From positions 620,001-684,000 of the forward strand of contig NZ_JAHCVJ010000001.1 of assembly GCF_018476885.1 (NCBI RefSeq): DNA of 64,000 nt, read 5' to 3'. Below the pieces are notes generated by a model. It did not search any database and was not told the DNA's origin. It saw only the letters and a program-made list of their open reading frames with translations. This DNA is from Geoanaerobacter pelophilus. GTDB taxonomy: Bacteria > Desulfobacterota > Desulfuromonadia > Geobacterales > DSM-12255. A program made the translations under genes and the position numbers. Of this stretch, positions 38,173 to 46,900 are shown piece by piece; the stretch's first letter is position 1, and the number at the start of each line of letters is the position of its first letter.

Positions 38173-39240
38173 TCATGCCGAGAGTCTTAGGACTTCGCGG
38201 GCAATCATGTCCAACGGCTTTACATGGTCGACCCCGCCAAGCTTGATCGCTTCGTTCGGCATGCCAAACACCACCGAAGTCGCCTCATCCTGCGCAATGT
38301 TTACAGCGCCAGCCTCTTTCATCTCCAGCATCCCCTTGGCGCCATCATCACCCATGCCGGTCATTATGACACCAACGGCATTTTTGCCGGCATAGCGAGC
38401 CGCCGAACGAAACAGTACATCGACCGAAGGCCTGTGACGCGACACCAGAGGACCGTCCTTTATTTCGACATAATAGCGAGCCCCACTGCTTTTGAGAAGC
38501 ATATGGCGATTACCCGGAGCGATCAAGGCACAGCCACGCACTACCGAGTCATTATCTTCAGCCTCTTTTACGGTAATGCGGCAGATGCCGTTCAGACGCT
38601 GTGAAAAGGCCCGGGTAAAACCTTCCGGCATATGCTGGACGATGACAATCCCCGGTGAATCAGCAGGGAGGGATTCCAGAAACACACGTAGCGCCTCGGT
38701 GCCACCTGTTGACGCCCCCACAACAACCACCTTTTCAGTGGTCCTGATCATGGCCCTCGATGTCGGTTTTTCCATGATAACATCTGCGGTCAGCTTCGGC
38801 TGGACCTCGTGGCTTCTCGTGGGGATGCGCCCAAGACGGGCCTCTGAGGCAGCCTTAACAGCATCGCAGATTCTCACTCGTGACTCTTCAAGGAACTGCT
38901 TGGTTCCCAGACGCGGCTTGGTAATAATCTCAACAGCACCATATTCCAAAGCCTTGAGAGCAGTCTCCGAACCTTTTTCCGTCAGGCTGGAGCACATCAC
39001 TACCGGAATGGGGTGCTGGCTCATGATTTTTTGCAGAAAGGTTATCCCGTCCATTCTGGGCATTTCGACATCAAGAGTTATGACATCGGGCACAGCTTCT
39101 TTGATCCGCTCGGCAGCAACAAACGGATCGGATGCCGTGGCCATTACCTGAATCTGAGGGTCGGAATTAAGAATATCGGCAAGGGTTTGACGCACTACCG
39201 CGGAGTCGTCAACGATCAGAACCTTGATTATCTTTTTCAT
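38173..39240 (-). CDS. cheB: Chemotaxis methylesterase/glutaminase CheB
   Basis: This 355-residue protein has an N-terminal receiver (1-125; [11 protein letters not shown], Asp in [13 protein letters not shown], lysine in EIITKPR). The C-terminal esterase domain (about 165-355) has the catalytic serine in [13 protein letters not shown], histidine in [10 protein letters not shown] and aspartate in [12 protein letters not shown]. It demethylates MCPs when phosphorylated. The ATG has a GGGGGG-rich ribosome binding site. It is encoded just after the pseudo-receiver/HPt protein. Confidence 0.96.
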   Translation of the reverse strand: MKKIIKVLIVDDSAVVRQTLADILNSDPQIQVMATASDPFVAAERIKEAVPDVITLDVEMPRMDGITFLQKIMSQHPIPVVMCSSLTEKGSETALKALEYGAVEIITKPRLGTKQFLEESRVRICDAVKAASEARLGRIPTRSHEVQPKLTADVIMEKPTSRAMIRTTEKVVVVGASTGGTEALRVFLESLPADSPGIVIVQHMPEGFTRAFSQRLNGICRITVKEAEDNDSVVRGCALIAPGNRHMLLKSSGARYYVEIKDGPLVSRHRPSVDVLFRSAARYAGKNAVGVIMTGMGDDGAKGMLEMKEAGAVNIAQDEATSVVFGMPNEAIKLGGVDHVKPLDMIAREVLRLSA

Positions 39241-39267
39241 AAGCAGCCCCCCGGAAGATGTGTAGTA

Positions 39268-40017
39268 TCAGGCATTCAGATCAGTTGGAGAAATCAAAGC
39301 GTTGATTTCTCCGATAACAAGGTCCATCGACCGTTCCAACTCCGGGAATAAATCTGCAACACGCTTCATATTCCCTTCTCTGGCAGATTTTTCAATTTCA
39401 AATGAAATACATCTAAGCCTCTCGGCACCGATATTTCCGGCAATTCCCTTGAGAGAATGAGCACGTCGCTCCGTTGAGGATTGGTCTTCTGTCCGGATTG
39501 CCAAGGCAAGCTCGTTACGCACCTGTGGCGATTCTTCAAGAAAAGTCTGCCAGAGCTCGACAAGAAACTCATCATCACACTCAAGCCTAGCTTTTACTGA
39601 TTCCGGATCAAGGTGACGCTCTTTTCCTATTGCGACCTCATTGCCACGAGCGTTTTGTAAAAAGTTAAGCATATCGCTTAGAGCGGCGCCATCAAACGGA
39701 GCAGCAATAAACTTATTCACAGCTGACTGCTGTTGTCCTTCAAGAAGAGCACCATCCCGATCTGACCCGATTGCCACAATCGGCACAGTACTATTCGTTC
39801 CGGCAAATCTGACATTCCGGACCAACGCAACCAAGTCCATGCCATCGATCCCCGGATTATCCATGTTGATAACTATACCATCAAAACAGTAGCGTTCCAG
39901 TGCAGCCAGCGCCTCCGTCATGTTCTCAGTATTTTCAAGATGTGCATTGAATAGGTCTGACCGTTCTGCCAAAAGCGCTACCCAGCTCTCATCACATCCG
40001 AAAAAGAGAAGTCTCAT
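39268..40017 (-). CDS. Pseudo-receiver plus HPt domain protein
   Basis: This 249-residue protein has a receiver-like fold at 1-125 and a histidine phosphotransfer domain at about 150-235. The HPt site is clear (RRAHSLKGIAGNIGA). The receiver has lost key residues: Asn stands where the phospho-acceptor Asp should be (INMDNPGIDG, four residues before the Pro), and Ala replaces the conserved Lys (FIAAPF). It is probably not phosphorylated on the receiver. It sits between cheR and cheB, 10 bases after cheR starts on the same strand, where no CheA is encoded. It may relay phosphate from a distant CheA or another kinase. Confidence 0.82.
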   Translation of the reverse strand: MRLLFFGCDESWVALLAERSDLFNAHLENTENMTEALAALERYCFDGIVINMDNPGIDGMDLVALVRNVRFAGTNSTVPIVAIGSDRDGALLEGQQQSAVNKFIAAPFDGAALSDMLNFLQNARGNEVAIGKERHLDPESVKARLECDDEFLVELWQTFLEESPQVRNELALAIRTEDQSSTERRAHSLKGIAGNIGAERLRCISFEIEKSAREGNMKRVADLFPELERSMDLVIGEINALISPTDLNA

Positions 40018-40027
40018 TTTGCGATCC

Positions 40028-40909
40028 TCAAAGTTTACGGTAAACGGTTGGATGCACGGTACTCAGCGGAACATTTAGCCCGTTTAGCGTCTCAGAATGC
40101 CCCATAAACAGATACCCTCCCGGGACAAGAACCCGACAGAACTTGTTGATCAAGCACTCCTGCGTAGCACGGTCAAAATAGATAATTACGTTGCGGCAAA
40201 AAATGATCTCTGCCTGTTCCCGCATGCCGAAATCACTATCCATGAAGTTCAAGCGCCTGAAATAGACCTTTTCCCGCAATTCGGGAACAATGCGAACCAT
40301 GGGATTTTCGCGATCCTTGCTTCTGAGCAGGTATTTTTTCTTCAATGCCATCGGCACCGGATCTACTTTTTCCTCCTCGTAAACAGCTGTCCTGGCTTTT
40401 TCCAAAACCCTCGTCGAGATATCGGTTGCGAGAATATTGTAGGAAAATCCGGCATGGGCCTCAGCATAGTTACTCAACACCATTGAAAGCGTATATGGTT
40501 CCTCACCAGTAGAGCACCCAGCACTCCATACCAGAAGCCGCTTTGCGGCACCGGGATGCTGCTTTCTTTCCCATTCAGGCAATACCTGACGCACAAGATA
40601 ATCAAAATGATCCGGCTCCCTGAAAAAATCGGTCTTGTTCGTTGTAATCAGGTCAATCATCTGGATCAACTCTTCTTCCATCCCTTTATCACTAAAAAGG
40701 TAATCGCAGTATTCCGAAAAAGATGTCATCCGCAGCGTCCTGAGACGTTTTTGCAGCCGTGCCTCCAACATGGTTTTTTTAGCGATCGGCATTTTTATGC
40801 CGCATTGGCTGTATATGAACTGACTGAGCCGGTTAAAGTCCGCATTGTTTAACCCAGCTCGATCTGAGATATAGGTATCGACAACCATGTCTGATTTCAT
40901 TCCATTCAT
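40028..40909 (-). CDS. cheR: Chemotaxis methyltransferase CheR
   Basis: This SAM-dependent methyltransferase of about 293 residues modifies MCP glutamates. The N-terminal helical domain (about 20-75) precedes the catalytic fold: LLVWSAGCSTGEEPYTLSM (about 110-128), ILATDISTRVLEKA and IIFCRNVIIYFD (about 220-231). The ATG at 40909 is preceded by AGGGGTGCC and was chosen. A TTG 12 codons upstream is an alternative. It forms a unit with cheB and the MCP. Confidence 0.94.
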   Translation of the reverse strand: MNGMKSDMVVDTYISDRAGLNNADFNRLSQFIYSQCGIKMPIAKKTMLEARLQKRLRTLRMTSFSEYCDYLFSDKGMEEELIQMIDLITTNKTDFFREPDHFDYLVRQVLPEWERKQHPGAAKRLLVWSAGCSTGEEPYTLSMVLSNYAEAHAGFSYNILATDISTRVLEKARTAVYEEEKVDPVPMALKKKYLLRSKDRENPMVRIVPELREKVYFRRLNFMDSDFGMREQAEIIFCRNVIIYFDRATQECLINKFCRVLVPGGYLFMGHSETLNGLNVPLSTVHPTVYRKL

Positions 40910-40981
40910 TTCCGGCACCCCTGTAACCAATGTTGATTTCGGCAAGCCAACCCTTTTAGGACGACCATAAAGATGAGAGGT

Positions 40982-42538
40982 TTAAGATCTGTCGATTGAG
41001 AGTTGATAACCGGCATCCGACTTTATATCGAGACGAAAAAACGATACCGATTCCTGCAACTGCTCGGCATGCAAGGAAAGCTCTTCCGCAGTTGAAGCTG
41101 TCTCTTCGGCCAGGGAGGAGTTATTTTGAATGACCTGGTCCAGTTGTTGAATTGCGATTGACACCTGCTCAATCCCCTGATGCTGCTCCCGGCAAGAGGC
41201 GCTTATTTCCTGGAGCAATTCAGCTGTTTTCTGTATCTCCGGAACGACTTTTTCCAGTAGACCTCCAGCTCGTTCAGACACGGTCAAACTAGAAGTAGTG
41301 AGTCTTGAAATTTCAGCTGCCGCTTTCTGACTCCGCTCGGCAAGTTTCCTGACCTCGCTTGCCACAACAGCAAAACCTTTCCCCTGTTCTCCAGCTCGCG
41401 CCGCCTCTATAGCGGCATTCAGAGCCAACAGATTAGTCTGCCGGGCAATCTCTTCAATAATAAAGGTGCGACCGGCAATTTCCTTCATTGCTCTTACTGT
41501 CTCACTAACAGCATTGCCGCCCTCTTTTGCATCAAGGGAATTCTGCATGGCTATCCTGTCTGTCTGCAATGCATTGTCAGCGGTCTGCCTCACGGTTGAA
41601 GCCATCTCCTCCATTGAAGAAGATGCCTGTTCTGCAGCGGAAGCCTGCTCGCTGGAGCCCTGGGAAAGCTCCTCTGCGCTTGCCGACAATTGTCGGCTCC
41701 CTGTTGCGACGGAATCAGCCGACTGCTTTACCTGCTTAACCACAAACTTCAGCCGTTCAACCATCTGTTGCATCGCCTTAAGAAGTTGAGCCGCTTCGTC
41801 ACTCCCATCGACATCAATCTGCATGGTCAGATCTCCAGAGGCAAGCCTGTTGGAAAGATCAACCGCGACCCCAAGAGGAGTTACAATACTCCTGGTGATA
41901 ACTATAGTCTCAGCAATCGCGATAACAATCGCGATCACGCTGAAAATCATGAGTGAGTAAAACATGTTTGAAGATTTTTCTATAATGCCTTTGCGCACAT
42001 CATCCATCCGGGCAACACTATTACGCGCAAAATCATCAGCTATCATTTCCATGGTGCGAATGTTTGCCTTTACCGGCATCAACGCCTTGTTTGCGTCCTC
42101 ACCGCTAAGCAGTTTTCCACGATCGATCTGCTCATAAATCTGGTTGAACCCATTTAGGTAAATCTGCACATTATCGTGAAGTTTGCGAATGCTCTGGCGG
42201 TCATTTTCGCTGGGGGAAAGCTTTTCCAGTGCAGTTAGCGCGGTGTTAAGAGCAGTGCCGGCCTCTTTCCATTTCTGGTAATAATCATCCCTGATCGATT
42301 TTGACACTTCAACGTTCAGGAACAGGTCTTTCTCGTAACGTCGCATTTCAAGAACACTGATTTTAAGTGCTGCGGCCTGGCGCACAACTTCCGCATCTCC
42401 ATCAAGCATGCCGATGGTGACATGTTCCACAGATTTCAACCCCCCACCACCCATGTACGCCACCAGCACCAGAAGAACCACCACAGAACCAAAAGCGATT
42501 GACAGTCGCCTGCCAACCCTCATTTTCCCAAGCTTCAT
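40982..42538 (-). CDS. Methyl-accepting chemotaxis protein
   Basis: This 518-residue receptor has a first membrane helix (about 12-32), a periplasmic four-helix-bundle domain with the RRYEKDLFL pattern (about 60-180) and a second helix (about 190-210). HAMP and a long coiled-coil signalling domain follow, with the hairpin [31 protein letters not shown] (split over 365-395). It has no CheR-tethering pentapeptide at the C-terminus, which ends SIDRS. Its ligand is unknown. It leads the chemotaxis run, and a possible sigma-28 promoter stands upstream. Confidence 0.93.
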   Translation of the reverse strand: MKLGKMRVGRRLSIAFGSVVVLLVLVAYMGGGGLKSVEHVTIGMLDGDAEVVRQAAALKISVLEMRRYEKDLFLNVEVSKSIRDDYYQKWKEAGTALNTALTALEKLSPSENDRQSIRKLHDNVQIYLNGFNQIYEQIDRGKLLSGEDANKALMPVKANIRTMEMIADDFARNSVARMDDVRKGIIEKSSNMFYSLMIFSVIAIVIAIAETIVITRSIVTPLGVAVDLSNRLASGDLTMQIDVDGSDEAAQLLKAMQQMVERLKFVVKQVKQSADSVATGSRQLSASAEELSQGSSEQASAAEQASSSMEEMASTVRQTADNALQTDRIAMQNSLDAKEGGNAVSETVRAMKEIAGRTFIIEEIARQTNLLALNAAIEAARAGEQGKGFAVVASEVRKLAERSQKAAAEISRLTTSSLTVSERAGGLLEKVVPEIQKTAELLQEISASCREQHQGIEQVSIAIQQLDQVIQNNSSLAEETASTAEELSLHAEQLQESVSFFRLDIKSDAGYQLSIDRS

Positions 42539-42586
42539 AATAATTACTCCACATACGTGCCATCTAATAATGACTATTAAATGCTC

Positions 42587-42613
42587 TTATCGACAGATAT
42601 GAGAAATCCTTCA
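42587..42613 (-). promoter_or_regulatory. Candidate sigma-28 (FliA) promoter of the MCP gene
   Basis: On the minus strand TGAA (42613-42610), 15 bases, then GTCGATAA (42594-42587) resembles the TAAA-N15-GCCGATAA flagellar class. The -10 element matches 7 of 8. MCP genes are frequent members of that regulon. It lies about 50 bases ahead of the start codon. Confidence 0.4.
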
Positions 42614-42632
42614 GGAAAGTTATCAAGGGACC

Positions 42633-42663
42633 AAAAAAAAGCGCCACAGGAAATGTGGCGCTT
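42633..42663 (-). terminator. Rho-independent terminator after the cytochrome P460 gene
   Basis: A perfect 10-bp AAGCGCCACA/TGTGGCGCTT stem with a 5-base loop is followed on the minus strand by a run of T residues. It separates the cytochrome gene from the MCP promoter. Confidence 0.9.
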
Positions 42664-42734
42664 GATCAAGCTTACTGACTCAACTTGTGTGCAGCTAACA
42701 ATAAAAGGCAAAAATTGTCTCAGCCAAATGAGGA

Positions 42735-43211
42735 CTATTTAAAATCCGCGTATCGGGAAATCACATAATCTGTGGCAGCGGCATCCTTGGCATGACACTC
42801 AAAACAATTCTTAACCGGGTCGAGAGACTTGTTATGCTTGCCGTCAGGGGTGAAACCGGCAAAAAGCCAGCCGCCGGTTGCCTTTTGCTTCTTGTCCTTT
42901 TGCATCAGCACCACCATATTCTTCTTGCCTTTAACCGGTTTCCCGCCCTCTTCACGAATATTGTAGTAATCAACTACAAACTGACTCCCTTCGGGATATT
43001 TCCCGCCATTCCGGTAGGTAGCCATCGCCTTTTTGTCTACATAGATATAATGCACCCCATAAAACAAGGAACTCTTATCGGTAACAACCTTTTCCTTGCT
43101 CTTATCCCACTTTTCATAACCCTTGGGTAAACGAATCCCTGCTGCCGACGCAACCTGAAAAGATCCGGCAACTATGAGCATTGCCGCTACACTTCTGATA
43201 AACCATTTCAT
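42735..43211 (-). CDS. Periplasmic cytochrome P460-family protein
   Basis: This 158-residue protein has a signal peptide (about 1-23, ending ASAAG). The P460-like beta domain follows (YEKWDKSKEKVVTDKSSLFYG, near residues 32-52). One heme c site, CFECH (about 137-141), lies near the C-terminus. In ammonia oxidisers the family oxidises hydroxylamine or NO. In iron reducers the role is unknown and could be NO detoxification or redox sensing. I cannot identify the P460 heme-lysine crosslink from sequence alone. Confidence 0.82.
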   Translation of the reverse strand: MKWFIRSVAAMLIVAGSFQVASAAGIRLPKGYEKWDKSKEKVVTDKSSLFYGVHYIYVDKKAMATYRNGGKYPEGSQFVVDYYNIREEGGKPVKGKKNMVVLMQKDKKQKATGGWLFAGFTPDGKHNKSLDPVKNCFECHAKDAAATDYVISRYADFK

Positions 43212-43251
43212 TTAAGCAGTCCTCCAGTATTTTTCTTCAATATTAAAATGA

Positions 43252-43285
43252 GGAAGGGCCACGACAAAAAATCCACGGCCCTTCC
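43252..43285 (-). terminator. Terminator-like hairpin after the Cys-rich protein gene
   Basis: A 9-bp GGAAGGGCC/GGCCCTTCC stem with a 16-base loop lies about 50 bases beyond the stop codon on the minus strand, followed by TCATTTTAAT. The T-run is broken, so strength is uncertain. Confidence 0.6.
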
Positions 43286-43332
43286 GGTTCCTCGATGTCC
43301 ACTGCCATGCAGCGATTTACTGGCCAGTCACC

Positions 43333-43764
43333 CTATTTCTTTTTTTTGTTGCAGTTATCGCAATCATGGGTTTTCTTACTATTTTTATTTTTGTGTTTTC
43401 CGCAGCCACCCTTGGAACAATCCACTGGGTCAAGATCACATTCGGTCAAACAGCCGCCGGTAAGCCCCTGTCGCTTTGCAGAATCCTGAATTTTTGCTCT
43501 AAGGCCGACCATCTCCTTACGAAGCGCATCAACCTTGGCCTGATCGGGCTTCTTCTTTGCAAGCTCCTGCTTGAGTTCCAAACGCCTGATCATCATATCG
43601 TCGCGCTCGGTAAGCGTCTCTTTCTGGAATATCCGCACCTTCTCAATATCAGGATTGTCCCCAAACATCCCATCGCCACCATTACAACCGATACCGGCAT
43701 AGACAGCAGTCCCTCCCAGAACAGTCAAAGCCAATGCAATGCCGATTGCCATTTTTTTTGTCAT
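43333..43764 (-). CDS. Spy/ZraP-like periplasmic protein with Cys/His-rich tail
   Basis: This 143-residue protein has a signal peptide (about 1-23). A helical middle region (about 40-95, FQKETLTERDDMMIRRLELKQELAKKKPD) resembles the LTxxQ-family sensors and chaperones CpxP, Spy and ZraP. The tail (about 100-143) is rich in cysteine, histidine and lysine (GGCLTEC, CSKGGCGKHK, HDCDNC). It could bind a metal ion. It precedes a sensor kinase and response regulator of the heavy-metal type, so metal or envelope stress sensing is a reasonable inference. The exact metal is unknown. Confidence 0.7.
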   Translation of the reverse strand: MTKKMAIGIALALTVLGGTAVYAGIGCNGGDGMFGDNPDIEKVRIFQKETLTERDDMMIRRLELKQELAKKKPDQAKVDALRKEMVGLRAKIQDSAKRQGLTGGCLTECDLDPVDCSKGGCGKHKNKNSKKTHDCDNCNKKKK

Positions 43765-43865
43765 TGAGTGCTACCTCCTTTGATAATGATCCTTGTTTAA
43801 CAGTTAAAAGCTATTTAAACCCGGTCAGGTAGAAATAAACGTCGAAATTATTACACAAGAGCACA

Positions 43866-45284
43866 CTAAGAAGAAAGATTATTCGTAGGCACCGGGAAAG
43901 AAAGCGTCACAGTGGTTCCCTTCCCAAGTTCACTTGAAATGGCAACAGTCCCGCCGTGCAGGATCATGATAGACCTGACAATGGAGAGTCCAAGACCCGA
44001 TCCTTTTATATTGGCCGTGCCCCCGCCCGAAACCCTGTAAAACCGATCAAAAAGTCTGTCCAGATGTTCCTTGTCAATACCGCAACCTTGATCCGACACC
44101 GATATTTCAACAAATTGCTGTTGATTTGCCGCCTCAAGAGTAATAATGCCACCTTCGGAACCATATTTAATGGCATTCGAGATAAGATTACTGATTGCCC
44201 TTCGTAACAAGGTAGCATCGGCCCAGACAAAAACGCCGGGGTCGCACAGCACGATGAAAGCCTTTCCCTGGGCATATTCAGCATAGTAATCCTGTAAATT
44301 ATGAATTTCGTCATTTACCCTGATCTGTTCGAACTTCATCTCTACTTCCCTGGAGTCAGCCATCGCCAGGAAAAGTAGGCTTTCAACAATCCTTGTCAGC
44401 CGCTGGTACTCTTCCAGACTCGATTCTATAACTCTTTCATACTCTTCGCCGCTTCTCTTTCTATTGAGAGCGATCTCGGCCTCTCCCCTGAGAATGCCTA
44501 GCGGAGTGCGAATCTCGTGGGCAAGATTAGCAGCATAGCTTCTCATCCGATCAAACGACTCCTGCAATCGGTCCAGCATCACATCCAGAGAATTTGCAAG
44601 TGTTGATAATTCGCGAGGCCATATTTCCGAAGAGAACCGTTCGCCAAGCTTGCTTGCCGTGATCTGTCTGGCCTTGTCTGCTATTGCCGTAAGAGGACGC
44701 AAGCCTCGCGAGGTAATATAGCGCCCTGCCAAACCGGCAAGGGAGACCCCCAACAAAAGAGTAGCAAAGATCTTTATTGCATAATCCCTGAGGACATGTT
44801 CCAAGTTGGAAATATCCAGCGCAATCTGCACCGTCCTTAATCTGCTTGCAGTTACGTTCACAGCAAAGGCTTCAGCTAAATAAACTTTGTCATTGAGTTT
44901 TATCTTATCGAAATCATGCAGTGCAGGTAGGTTGTAGGGAACTGGAGAATGAAAGGCCTTCACCGGGATCAGATGACCCATGGACGGGGTCTCAATGACA
45001 GACACATCGTTGGCATCGAGCAGTCTGACATAAAGCTTTGCATATTCTTTCTCTCCAGAACTGATAATCTTCCTGGAAAGCCCGCCGAGATCGCCCAGAT
45101 CAACCAGTGCGACGATCAGTGCCACCTCATCCCGCATGTAGGCAACAGTGTGACTTTTGAGGCTTTGCGACAACCCCCAGTAAAGCATCATCATGCAGAT
45201 GAAAAGAATAATGAACACTGACAGCAGAAAATACGCTGCGAGTTGATTGGCAATAGAGAGTTTTGATGTCCCGGGAAGAGGCAT
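43866..45284 (-). CDS. Heavy-metal-type sensor histidine kinase (CusS-like)
   Basis: This is a 472-residue kinase. Its first membrane helix is at about 14-38. A periplasmic region of about 120 residues follows, then a second helix (about 165-188) and HAMP (RGLRPLTAIADKARQI). HisKA has NLAHEIRTPLGILRGEAEIAL. The HATPase has DQGCGID and GSGLGLSIVRSI. The HAMP-HisKA block resembles CusS/CopS-type kinases, which answer to copper or silver. It starts 7 bases after the response regulator stop. The metal is not decided by the sequence. Confidence 0.88.
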   Translation of the reverse strand: MPLPGTSKLSIANQLAAYFLLSVFIILFICMMMLYWGLSQSLKSHTVAYMRDEVALIVALVDLGDLGGLSRKIISSGEKEYAKLYVRLLDANDVSVIETPSMGHLIPVKAFHSPVPYNLPALHDFDKIKLNDKVYLAEAFAVNVTASRLRTVQIALDISNLEHVLRDYAIKIFATLLLGVSLAGLAGRYITSRGLRPLTAIADKARQITASKLGERFSSEIWPRELSTLANSLDVMLDRLQESFDRMRSYAANLAHEIRTPLGILRGEAEIALNRKRSGEEYERVIESSLEEYQRLTRIVESLLFLAMADSREVEMKFEQIRVNDEIHNLQDYYAEYAQGKAFIVLCDPGVFVWADATLLRRAISNLISNAIKYGSEGGIITLEAANQQQFVEISVSDQGCGIDKEHLDRLFDRFYRVSGGGTANIKGSGLGLSIVRSIMILHGGTVAISSELGKGTTVTLSFPVPTNNLSS

Positions 45285-45291
45285 TTAGCGC

Positions 45292-45969
45292 TCAGCCACG
45301 GTCTTCCAAAACATATCCGACCCCTCTTACCGTGTGAATCAATTTTTTTTCAAAGGGGTCATCAACTTTTGCCCTTAAACGACGCATATGGACATCAACA
45401 ACATTGGTTTCATGAAAATCATCAAGATTCCAGATCCGCTCAGCTATCCGTGTTCGGGATAAGGCTTCGCCCTTGTTTTTAAGAAGCAGGGAAAGCAGGG
45501 TAAACTCCTTCGGAGTCAGGTCAATTCTGGTCCCTTGTCGTGTTACCCGGTGGGCGGCGAGATCAAGCTCCAGATCATCGACGGCATAACGGATCTCAAC
45601 CGATCTAGGCTGCCCCCGACGCAAAACAGTATGGATTCGCGCCAGAAGCTCGGCAAAAGCAAACGGCTTGACGATATAATCATCAGCGCCCAGTTTCAGA
45701 CCTTGCAGTCTATCCTCAAGACCATCCAGTGCTGTTAGAAATATGACCGGCGTCAAATTGCTCTTTTCACGAAGGCTTTTTAACACCTCCCTGCCATCCA
45801 TCCCAGGTAACATGACATCCAGGATAATAATGTCATAATCAGAGGACGTAGCAAGTTTCAATGCGTCCGTGCCATAGTGAGCAACATCAACTCTGAAGCC
45901 GTTTTCCAGTAGCCCCTTTTTAATGAAATCAGCTGTTTTGAACTCATCCTCCACAACCAGAACTCTCAT
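45292..45969 (-). CDS. OmpR-family response regulator (CusR-like)
   Basis: This 225-residue regulator has a receiver at 1-115 ([12 protein letters not shown], Asp in [13 protein letters not shown], Lys in [16 protein letters not shown]). A winged-helix output domain follows (about 125-222: [50 protein letters not shown]). Its sequence is of the heavy-metal CusR/CopR type. The pair reads regulator then kinase, and the Cys-rich periplasmic protein and the cytochrome P460 follow in the same direction, so they may be its targets. Confidence 0.92.
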   Translation of the reverse strand: MRVLVVEDEFKTADFIKKGLLENGFRVDVAHYGTDALKLATSSDYDIIILDVMLPGMDGREVLKSLREKSNLTPVIFLTALDGLEDRLQGLKLGADDYIVKPFAFAELLARIHTVLRRGQPRSVEIRYAVDDLELDLAAHRVTRQGTRIDLTPKEFTLLSLLLKNKGEALSRTRIAERIWNLDDFHETNVVDVHMRRLRAKVDDPFEKKLIHTVRGVGYVLEDRG

Positions 45970-46076
45970 AAAAAACTTCTCCCCACATCCATTTTGACAC
46001 TAACGGGTTTCAGTATATCATACGTTTGAGTTATCGGCCAAGACTCGCAAGAGAGTCAACCTACCGTCGGCAAGGG

Positions 46077-46721
46077 CTATTTTCTAACAATTATCTCCCG
46101 AGCCATCGCGGTGTCAATGGCAAACTCGGAAAACCCAACTCTGAAAATGTAGGATGGAAAGCTCTGCAACAAAGTTATTTTGTTCCCAGGCAGCACCCCA
46201 AGAGCCATAAGTTTCTGCATCTTTTTGTCGTCCCCGCTCTGCAGGTAAGCGATTTCCCCTTCTTCACCGGATTTCAGCTCGGTGAGCGACACCACACCCA
46301 GATCGCCACTGTTACGAGCAGCTTCACAGCAGTCACCCGCGGGAATCGCCTTGCCATGCGGACAGGTTGCCGGGTGGTTCAGCATGGTGCAGATCTTGGT
46401 GTCCACCCCCTCATTCAGCAGGTGTTCGAACTGGCAGGCCTTGTCTTCCGCATTCTCACCGCGAATGTTAAGGACATCCATCATCAAACGTTCAGCAAGT
46501 CGATGGCGGCGTATGGTAGTCCTCCCTTCTTCGCGTCCTTCGGGGCGGAAGTAAAGCCTCCCCTGCTTCAGCTCGACAAGGGCAAGAGAAGTGAGTTCCA
46601 TGACTGCCGGGTCGTCGCTGGCAACACTGAGCGACTCCAACTCTGCAAACCCTTTCCCTTCCTCTTCTATAGCTATCCACATCGATTCCAGGATCTCTTC
46701 GGACTTTTCAGACAATTTCAT
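46077..46721 (-). CDS. DtxR/MntR-type regulator with C-terminal FeoA domain
   Basis: This protein of about 214 residues has an N-terminal DtxR winged helix (about 1-65, LSEKSEEILESMW). A dimerisation and metal domain follows (about 68-125) with HRLAERLMMDVL, CQFEHLLNEGV and CPHGKAIPAG, then a FeoA/SH3-like domain (about 140-213; SLTELKSGEEGEIAYL and GVLPGNKITLL). The ATG at 46721 has GGGAGCGAAACC ahead and overlaps the previous gene's stop. It sits in the feo cluster, where no separate feoA exists. It probably senses Fe(II) or Mn(II). Confidence 0.85.
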   Translation of the reverse strand: MKLSEKSEEILESMWIAIEEEGKGFAELESLSVASDDPAVMELTSLALVELKQGRLYFRPEGREEGRTTIRRHRLAERLMMDVLNIRGENAEDKACQFEHLLNEGVDTKICTMLNHPATCPHGKAIPAGDCCEAARNSGDLGVVSLTELKSGEEGEIAYLQSGDDKKMQKLMALGVLPGNKITLLQSFPSYIFRVGFSEFAIDTAMAREIIVRK

Positions 46722-46900
46722 GGTTTCGCTCCCTTTATCATCCCTTTCAGCTTTTTCAAAATTCCTGGTTCTTCCGGGTTTTCGTAGAAACATCTAGGGC
46801 ACCGGACCATATGGCAGCCACCGGGCTTGCCGCATTGTCCGCATCCCCGTATCCCTTCCGACTCACCGAACTCATGGCCACAGTATCCGCACCGAATCAT
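46718..46900 (-). CDS. Small Cys-rich protein of the feo cluster
   Basis: This 60-residue protein has CGYCGHEF, CGQCGKPGGC and CPRCFYE: seven cysteines in CxxC-like pairs plus a histidine. They fit one or two zinc ribbons or an iron-sulfur site. A basic C-terminal tail (LKKLKGMIKGAK) could be amphipathic. It overlaps feoB (4 bases) and the DtxR-FeoA gene (4 bases), so it belongs firmly to this operon. It may replace FeoC, but it has no visible winged helix. Confidence 0.75.
   Translation of the reverse strand: MIRCGYCGHEFGESEGIRGCGQCGKPGGCHMVRCPRCFYENPEEPGILKKLKGMIKGAKP

Noticed and set aside
46040-46060. GACTC-N6-GAGTC hairpin after the DtxR-FeoA gene
   Set aside because: Only 5 bp with no T-run, so not a convincing terminator.
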